Shown here piece by piece: positions 9,801-12,537 of a stretch of DNA of 12,537 bases. Every line of letters begins with the position of its first letter. The first letter of the stretch is position 1. The stretch spans positions 17,000-29,536 of the forward strand of contig DCGQ01000051.1 of NCBI GenBank assembly GCA_002314635.1. Reading direction: 5' to 3'. A program made the translations under genes and the position numbers. The notes under the pieces are model-generated. The model was not told the DNA's origin, did no database searches, and saw nothing but the letters and a program-made list of their open reading frames with translations. This DNA comes from Clostridiales bacterium UBA1774. Lineage in GTDB: Bacteria > Bacillota > Clostridia > Oscillospirales > Oscillospiraceae.

Positions 9801-12360
9801 TCTGGAGGGTGTAAACGGAAACCGTCCCATGCTGACCGCGTTTGTGAGCTGGGATTCTCAGCCGGAGCTGGACTACCTGTATCGGCACGGGGCAAATGCC
9901 ATGACCGTGGCGGACGCTTCAGAGCTGGGAACGGTCAGCGCGCTGCTGAACGACAGCAGCATTTACGCCCTGTTCAGCGACGGAAGAAGGGCAGCGGAAG
10001 CCTATCTGGTTCGTCTGACGGCGGATGTGAAGCTGACGGACGAAAAGGTATGGAAGCTGTGGGTCCCGGCTAATGCGGTACTGGACGGTGAGCAGCATAC
10101 CATCAACGGCATTCAGGTCCGGCTGCCCGATGCGGCCTTCTGCGGCTTTGTCATGGAGAATGCCGGTGACCTGCGGAATCTGACCATTGCCGGTGCGGAG
10201 ATCACCGGCGGCGAGTATGCGGGCGCTGCGGCGGGCAGAAATACGGGCACGCTGGAGCAGGTGATCGTTCGCAGCTCCGCCATTTCCGTCGCAGACTGCG
10301 TGGGCGTGGTGGTCGGTGTGAACGAAGGTACCATTCATCAGGCGGCGTCCTTCGGCGAGTATGTGATTCTGCCGGAGAGCGCGGCGTATACCATGGGCGG
10401 CATTGCGGGACGAAACAGCGGCACCATTACGGAATGCCTGAATGAGGCAGACCTGAAGGTCGTAGGCTGTGTGATGAATCTGGGCGGTATTGCAGGTGAA
10501 TCCAGCGGAACCATCCGAAACTGCATGACCGCTTCCGGCAGTCTGCTGACCGGCATCTGCGGCAGCACCGCCAACGGAAATGTAGGCGGCATTGCCGGTG
10601 TGCTGCAGGGAAGTGTGGAGAACTGCATCAGTCTTTCTCAGGTGATCCTGCGGGACAAGGACGGCAGCAGCGAGGGCGGCGGCCTGTATGGACGCGCCGT
10701 TGCGGGAAAGGTGCAGGGCGGAACGGTTTCCGCTATTTATGACAAGCAGCTTTCCCGTGCAGGCGACCCCAAGGGTACGGCTCGCACCACGGAGGAGCTG
10801 CTGGGCGTACAGGTGATGGCAGACCCGGCCTTTACCGCACAGGAGGGACTTTATCCGGTTCTCACATGGCTGAAGGACACTGTGATCGGGCGGCTTTCCA
10901 ATGCAGCGTTCCGCTTTGCCGAGGGCGATAAGGGGCCGGAAACCATCCATACCATTTCCACGGCGTTCCCAGTGGTCACGGCAGACGGCGTCAGCGTGAC
11001 GGAGGGAGAGGCAGTCAGGGTGTCGCAGAAGCAGGTCACGCTGCTGGGCAAGGAAGGCAGCATCCGCCTCTCGCTGGACGGTCTGTCCCGGCTGGTGAAG
11101 CTTTCTGACGAAAGCGTCGAAGAAGAATCCGGCGGCGGTGGCTATACCCCGGCACCGGCGAAGGAAGAGGAAAAAGGCGGCATTGCCATCACCGTGGACG
11201 GAAAAACCTATGACATCGGCATTGCCGCAGAGGATGCGGTGTCCGATACGGTAACGGTGGATGCGGAAAAGCTGGCGGAATATGTGGAGCAGGCTTCCGA
11301 AGGCAGCCGGATCGTGATTCCGCTGATCGGCGAAAAGGGCACCTCCAAGGCCGTCCTGACGCTGCAGAATGTGATGGATGCGGCGAAAAAGTGCATGGAG
11401 CTGCAGGTGCTCTGCGGCGATACGGTTCTGACGATTCCCGCGGATTCCATGGAGCTGGATTCCATTGCGAAAACGCTGGGCGGAAACACCGGGGAAATCC
11501 CGTTCACCATCGCGGTCAAGACCCTGTCGGAACCCGAAAAGGCGGAGCTTTCCCGCCAGACCGGGTATCAGCTGGTAGGACCGGTGGTCAGCTTCCGCGT
11601 CACGGCTGGAACCGGGAACATGGTCTGTGCTGTGGAGCATTACGGCGCATGGACACAGCGGGTGCTGTGGGATGCGGATGGGGCGGAGGTCACTACCGGC
11701 GTTGAGATCGTCGGCGGTAAGGCCATTCATAAGCCCACCAACGGACTGACGATTTTCTCCCTTTCCGATTCGGTCTATGCCTATATCCAAAATCAGGTGT
11801 CCTTCACCGATGCGACCGGCAAATGGTATGAGGACGCGGTCAACGAGATGGCCTCCCGGCTGATCATCAACGGACGCGGGGAAGGACTGTTTGACGGGCA
11901 GGGTACGGCCACCCGTGCGGAATTTGCCGCCATCGTGGTTCGTGCGCTGGGTCTGCATGAGGACGGAGACGGTACGGTCTTTGCAGATGTGAGCGCGGCA
12001 GACTGGTATTGCGGCGCGGTGGGAACGGCCTTCCGGATGGGACTGGTCAACGGCAGAAGCGCCGACCGGTTCGACCCCAATGCCAATATCACCCGGCAGG
12101 AGGCAATGGTGCTGCTGCAGCGCGCGGCGGAGCTGGCGGGACTGCAGGGCATTTCCGGCGAGATTGACGGTTTTGACGATGCGGATCAGGTCAGTGAGTG
12201 GGCCCGTTCTGCGGCGCAGTTCCATGTGGGCACCGGGCTGATTCAGGGCGACGGAAACCTGCTGCGTCCGGGTGATTCCATCACCCGCGCGGAAACTGCC
12301 GTGATGATCCTGCGGCTGCTGCAGAAATCCGGACTGATTGATGTGCGAAGCATCGCCTGA
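3778..12360 (+). CDS. Giant GLUG-repeat beta-solenoid surface protein with C-terminal SLH anchor
   Basis: This 2860-residue protein is complete, with start fixed by AAGGAG seven bases upstream and a signal peptide at residues 1 to about 29. Residues 56-2365 form three modules. Each begins with a cap domain and continues as a ladder of short repeats carrying G-G-hydrophobic-x-G (GGIAG, GGLVG, GGFVG), the GLUG motif; I count about 46 by eye (21, 21 and 4). GLUG repeats are known from bacterial adhesins and from N-terminal regions of some IgA1 (M26) proteases, but no HExxH zinc-protease motif is present. A beta domain (about 2366-2447), a Gly/Glu/Lys linker (2448-2468), a pre-SLH domain (about 2469-2674) and three SLH domains (2676-2853) follow. 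The protein is predicted to be a long beta-solenoid rod tethered to the wall. Adhesion, surface-layer or glycan-contact roles are plausible but unproven. Its neighbour shares the anchor type. Cysteines are unusually frequent (about four dozen) for an exported Gram-positive protein. Confidence 0.95.
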   Translation: MRKTISSILLAAFLLMLCGFSLQSEAGAAPDLWTDQVTLTQDTADKQKSQTDDCSWYTRNDTLVSFNITSAEQLASVAKLVNNGYQKPSESGTGYDTVFPDFADKVLLIPDDLDLSGHDWVPIGTEAHPFRGNLLGVADGDTGTYPTISGLRVTSDSAAAGLYGLLGCVDSVKNQEAGISCLTVSGEITISSGSGIAGAFAGKITGVETPLSNLTADVTITADTTGDVVIGGIAGDVSNPSLLCCTNQGAVSVLNAAKADVGGLCGIARNAVITVNASDGVTENRGVLQVKAGTANVGGIIGSLPGEGGNTLAVSSKSRSSGSGAEYQVDNNAAFLVSLGDLTVEASVSANVGGIIGRSDIAVNLDHAAFIRNITVTGSGNACVGGILGGQYGDSTAVLDHGSFTTGIVLKDSKNREMLRETGIAAKISVTVDGTSYVGGICGYAERLTMAAPFAGCESGNKTGTVSIQVKSEAGAVGGIAGCVKSGTVAVTAEEEAQVYRLAVSAENAAAVGAVLGDAVLTQDFHAAGRSGDKAQDITVSAVNCGNVGGFIGVLQTENQVFLTADHISISTEDSSAAIGGAVGTVTKCGDITLTVSQVTVEAADAEHCAIGGAAGVNHLSGILTVTDGAADTQAQLTLRFDGSESAVGGMIGENHQAYSDVSLRLADCKINMTVSGSKCDVGGVIGESFAVLDGGWSRETPDQRISLNDISVTSTLTESNIGGAAGLLHGSMKGVEVQRLKIAQKGTGSQVGGLAGRSEQSICNAALFSAEISLDGADNTAGGAAGVYLADVTPANVTILDSKIINRAAGSIIGGFAGENRGLIRNLSSADGMDIRLMKADRVVAGGLVGSNSGEIDAAATAARITMPNANNSALSGFRIGGLVGENTAAGSIRYSLRDTAIALDGNGTAEQSGALGGLIGRNAGLVENSYAACELSTGNLGNVYTGGLIGEMKGGSVRNCYTGDFRLTAAADQAWLGGFLGWYQDGTVENCYSAMEVVGAELDRGGAFFACYDSTDRELSEFSDCFFIQKKNTVNSGLKAAATGSYLEFEEYPEALRAMVPEQLADSGEGTVAFRRYVDGKWDFENVWRFDSMVGEIGYAYPLLRMELPAGSVTGRMDLSWYTDHVKQVQAQQEDGFHLTSETDLTGFAALVNGYVMGLNAVDFAGQTVYLDCAVSLQASDWNAIGDRSDFAFAGSFDGQEKQISGLWDAADHAAGLFGYTGAAAELRNVRLQALCVESKYGAAAAAAAYHGGKMQNVTVTLENHAAIRGGTYAGGIAGRSTGSIAQVSVVGQNVVITAAKAGGIAGESSKDISDAAVTLTDGVIGSAATDYAGGIAGKSGAALTGSLSASATVQGKKAGGIVGEGVTLTATTAEVTGRIIGTDYAGGIAGILSGGVEAEHLTVYAENGITGEGFSGGIAGKVSAAIAAEMIRVEAASVSGACSGGIAGQGMTLTVTTAEVMGKIIGTDYAGGIAGKIGSITDTALICSGTISGQGRVGGMAGCVTGSLLRSSLDGRKSARVCGGAFVGGAAGEYSGTELDGSIRLSEISVKDVEIRTDNTDTAACAGGLFGALDKAFLTESTLEGVTVEAKGNQADTMIGGIAGQVTDSILSGVSAENGTVRARCTGNVYIGGAAGQLTVSSNADRTWKTEPTAILGAYQGLDRVSLSAVTVSTDSGVSNEAKTRYLTGKEAYAGGLVGCLNGGSVYHCTVSGGVLAAAGYQNLYVGGAAGRAADAYLVDNTVDCAVTAENALRLYAGGFVGELASSTARYDRTENELTLALHVGSSKAPILYAGGFAGNILGTTENQLRDNSAVTKLSAENDHLNGIIYAGGFAGLAGYDQKAVSLIACTAEAELSVRSEDGGVPVGADTYVGGLIGQLYTGTIESSYARSNVSANVCARARSGGFAGSISENAAAVNCFVVGDTVKAHGDSSFCGGFVGECRGKISAVYADVADVQGDGDYVGPIAGLMHDISNMEYAYSEGLTDGTQPEGFDFTTENSKWAYLEGVNGNRPMLTAFVSWDSQPELDYLYRHGANAMTVADASELGTVSALLNDSSIYALFSDGRRAAEAYLVRLTADVKLTDEKVWKLWVPANAVLDGEQHTINGIQVRLPDAAFCGFVMENAGDLRNLTIAGAEITGGEYAGAAAGRNTGTLEQVIVRSSAISVADCVGVVVGVNEGTIHQAASFGEYVILPESAAYTMGGIAGRNSGTITECLNEADLKVVGCVMNLGGIAGESSGTIRNCMTASGSLLTGICGSTANGNVGGIAGVLQGSVENCISLSQVILRDKDGSSEGGGLYGRAVAGKVQGGTVSAIYDKQLSRAGDPKGTARTTEELLGVQVMADPAFTAQEGLYPVLTWLKDTVIGRLSNAAFRFAEGDKGPETIHTISTAFPVVTADGVSVTEGEAVRVSQKQVTLLGKEGSIRLSLDGLSRLVKLSDESVEEESGGGGYTPAPAKEEEKGGIAITVDGKTYDIGIAAEDAVSDTVTVDAEKLAEYVEQASEGSRIVIPLIGEKGTSKAVLTLQNVMDAAKKCMELQVLCGDTVLTIPADSMELDSIAKTLGGNTGEIPFTIAVKTLSEPEKAELSRQTGYQLVGPVVSFRVTAGTGNMVCAVEHYGAWTQRVLWDADGAEVTTGVEIVGGKAIHKPTNGLTIFSLSDSVYAYIQNQVSFTDATGKWYEDAVNEMASRLIINGRGEGLFDGQGTATRAEFAAIVVRALGLHEDGDGTVFADVSAADWYCGAVGTAFRMGLVNGRSADRFDPNANITRQEAMVLLQRAAELAGLQGISGEIDGFDDADQVSEWARSAAQFHVGTGLIQGDGNLLRPGDSITRAETAVMILRLLQKSGLIDVRSIA
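3943..7098 (+). repeat. Module 1: cap plus GLUG ladder (residues 56-1107)
   Basis: The module opens with S-W-Y-T, then FNITSAEQLASVAKLVNNG, a beta strand with DDLDLSGHDWVPIG, F-R-G, I-S-G-L and GLYGLLG (about 162-167). This is the usual entry of GLUG proteins: inside-cap helix, D-L-S-G-x-x-W-x-P-I-G, F-x-G, I-x-G-L, G-L-F-G. Twenty-one GGxxG motifs follow, from GGIAGDV to GGFLGWY, with spacings from under 30 to about 60 residues. The last few have the family's N-C/S-Y element (ENSYAACELSTG, RNCYTGD, ENCYSAM). It closes with a segment ending W-D-F-E-N-V-W-R-F and YAYPLLR, the common exit motif of such modules. Confidence 0.85.
7882..7956 (+). repeat. Direct repeat copy A inside module 2
   Basis: This 75-base stretch encodes V-T-L-T-A-T-T-A-E-V-T-G-R-I-I-G-T-D-Y-A and then G-G-I-A-G. 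It matches copy B at 8137-8211 at 67 of 75 bases by my alignment, with an offset of 255 bases (85 residues, about three GLUG units). Such DNA-level identity is far above that between other rungs, which points to a recent in-frame duplication or gene conversion. Confidence 0.85.
8137..8211 (+). repeat. Direct repeat copy B inside module 2
   Basis: This is the second copy of the 75-base unit at 7882-7956. Differences include GCG/GTG, ACG/ATG and CGG/AAG codon changes plus third-position changes at the glycine and alanine codons. The reading frame is preserved, so the protein gains or loses whole coils. Confidence 0.85.
9850..10872 (+). repeat. Module 3: short, diverged cap plus GLUG ladder (residues 2025-2365)
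   Basis: The cap is recognisable by order but diverged: a helix with V-A-D-A-S-E-L-G-T-V-S-A-L-L-N, a strand with L-T-A-D-V-K-L, the W-x-P-I-G position altered, then L-D-G-E-Q-H-T-I-N-G-I and D-L-R-N-L-T-I. Two atypical rungs (YAGAAAGRN and CVGVVVGVN) and four canonical ones (GGIAGRN, GGIAGES, GGIAGVL, GGLYGRA) follow. The exit reads A-R-T-T-E-E-L-L and then LYPVLTWL. This is the membrane-proximal end of the repeat region and is about a third of the length of the other modules. Confidence 0.75.
11119..11181 (+). other. Gly/Pro/Glu/Lys linker
   Basis: Residues 2448-2468 read E-E-E-S-G-G-G-G-Y-T-P-A-P-A and then K-E-E-E-K-G-G. This charged, flexible stretch separates the solenoid part from the wall-anchoring part. 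It takes the place of the Ser/Gly linker in the upstream protein but is much shorter. Confidence 0.75.
11182..11799 (+). other. Pre-SLH beta domain of the giant protein
   Basis: Residues about 2469-2674 begin IAITVDGKTYDIGIA and contain alternating strands and short helices (VTVDAEKLAEYVEQASEG, VLTLQNVMDAAKK, DTVLTIPADSMELDS). They end with H-K-P-T-N-G-L-T-I-F-S. The segment corresponds in position to the pre-SLH domain of the upstream protein. I do not recognise a named family. Domains of this kind commonly precede SLH triplets in Clostridia surface proteins, as far as I recall. Confidence 0.5.
11803..12336 (+). other. Three SLH domains of the giant protein
   Basis: Repeats start at F-T-D-A (residue 2676), F-A-D-V (2735) and F-D-D-A (2799). 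Each has the aromatic helix (KWYEDAV, DWYCGAV, EWARSAA), the G-hydrophobic turn (LIINGRGEG, GLVNGRS, GLIQGDG) and the binding motif T-R-A-E, T-R-Q-E, T-R-A-E. The same order of motifs occurs in the upstream protein, including Gln in the middle repeat only, which suggests a shared origin of the anchor. Confidence 0.95.
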
Positions 12361-12386
12361 TTTGGACTGTCCGGTTCGGGAAATCA

Positions 12387-12395
12387 TGATACAAT
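12387..12395 (+). promoter_or_regulatory. Extended -10 promoter candidate
   Basis: TGATACAAT fits the extended -10 consensus TGnTATAAT with one mismatch. The -35 position 17 bases upstream (CTGTCC) is poor, as is common for extended -10 promoters. Alternatively TTGGAC at 12362 with CATGAT at 12385 gives a 17-base spacer. A start near 12402 would place the next hairpin inside the leader. An imperfect inverted repeat (TGATAC at 12387 and GTGTCA at 12401) overlaps the element and could be an operator. Confidence 0.35.
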
Positions 12396-12409
12396 AAATA
12401 GTGTCATAC

Positions 12410-12449
12410 AGAAGGACTGGGTCTGGAGCAAAACAGACTCAGTCCTTCT
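12410..12449 (+). terminator. Intrinsic terminator-like 16-bp hairpin
   Basis: Arms AGAAGGACTGGGTCTG (12410-12425) and CAGACTCAGTCCTTCT (12434-12449) pair over 16 positions, 15 Watson-Crick and one G-T, around an 8-base loop. The right arm ends in a pyrimidine-rich run (CCTTCTTCT) that stands in for the U-tract. Lying 49 bases after the stop of the giant gene, it is well placed to end its transcript. Confidence 0.75.
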
Positions 12450-12504
12450 TCTGCGTAGAGGGATAAATATAGCGCAGAGAAAAGCAAAACACGAATGTGT
12501 GGAT

Positions 12505-12537
12505 ATGAAAATAGCAGAGAATCTTGATTTTACTCAG
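12505..12537 (+). CDS. Possible start of a further gene (runs off the window)
   Basis: ATG at 12505 opens eleven codons (M-K-I-A-E-N-L-D-F-T-Q) without a stop before the window ends. No good ribosome-binding site precedes it (GTGTGG is the nearest), so this may be chance. It is listed only because a promoter candidate and a hairpin lie upstream. Confidence 0.15.
   Translation, partial: MKIAENLDFTQ

Larger units (their letters stand above)
7144..9840 (+). repeat. Module 2: cap plus GLUG ladder (residues 1123-2021)
   Basis: The cap repeats the module 1 order: S-W-Y-T, FHLTSETDLTGFAALVNGY, a strand with S-D-W-N-A-I-G, F-A-G-S-F-D-G, I-S-G-L and A-A-G-L-F-G (1217-1221). A variant rung with seven alanines comes next, then 21 GGxxG motifs. 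The first nine of these start at residues 1277, 1305, 1336, 1362, 1389, 1419, 1447, 1474 and 1501, a mean period of 28 residues, which fits one GLUG unit per solenoid coil. Later units are longer and more irregular. It closes with K-W-A-Y-L-E-G-V-N-G-N-R-P-M-L. Confidence 0.85.

Noticed and set aside
7648..9888. A 746-codon minus-strand open frame inside module 2
   Set aside because: It has the same cause: in-register antisense of a gene avoiding TTA, CTA and TCA; it stops opposite sense TCA at 7648. The Ala/Arg/His-rich product is what reverse-complemented Gly/Ala codons give.
3778..12360. IgA1-specific M26-type metalloprotease
   Set aside because: GLUG repeats occur in such proteases, but no HExxH motif or downstream glutamate ligand is visible; the C-terminus is linker, beta domain and SLH repeats.
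9919..12387. An 822-codon minus-strand open frame covering module 3 and the anchor
   Set aside because: It is antisense to conserved SLH domains, in register with sense codons, and without its own domains. Treated as a shadow.

Overview
The window holds the 3' end of one very large gene and the whole of a second. Both lie on the + strand and both encode secreted proteins ending in three S-layer homology (SLH) domains. SLH domains bind pyruvylated secondary cell-wall polymer in Gram-positive bacteria. Together with AAGGAG as ribosome-binding site, a Gram-positive type signal peptide and GC-rich coding sequence (roughly 60% by eye) beside AT-richer gaps, this suggests a high-GC Clostridia member, most likely a gut Oscillospiraceae/Ruminococcaceae-type organism. 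That placement is inference; no rRNA or marker gene is present.

Layout: (1) 2-3682, a 5'-truncated gene whose reading frame is open to the window edge. It encodes a string of beta-sandwich domains (fibronectin III-like, Ig-like, Big_2-like), a Ser/Gly linker, a pre-SLH beta domain and three SLH domains. (2) 3683-3777, a 95-base gap with a perfect 12-bp hairpin and the ribosome-binding site of the next gene. (3) 3778-12360, a complete 2860-residue protein: signal peptide, three successive cap-plus-GLUG-repeat modules with about 21, 21 and 4 canonical repeats, a Gly/Glu/Lys linker, a pre-SLH beta domain and three SLH domains. (4) 12361-12537, a 177-base AT-richer tail with an extended -10 promoter candidate, a 16-bp terminator-like hairpin and perhaps the first codons of another gene running off the window. 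No gene-free stretch exceeds 300 bases.

The two proteins probably form a pair of giant wall-anchored surface proteins, one built of flexible Ig-like domains and the other of long beta-solenoid rods. A role in adhesion, glycan or host contact, or surface-layer structure is plausible, but I see no catalytic motif in either. There is no tRNA, rRNA, CRISPR array, transposase, defence gene or biosynthetic enzyme here. The most distinctive content is the internal architecture of the 2860-residue protein: three modules that each repeat the order cap, degenerate first rung, GLUG ladder and exit segment, with a recent internal duplication in the middle module.
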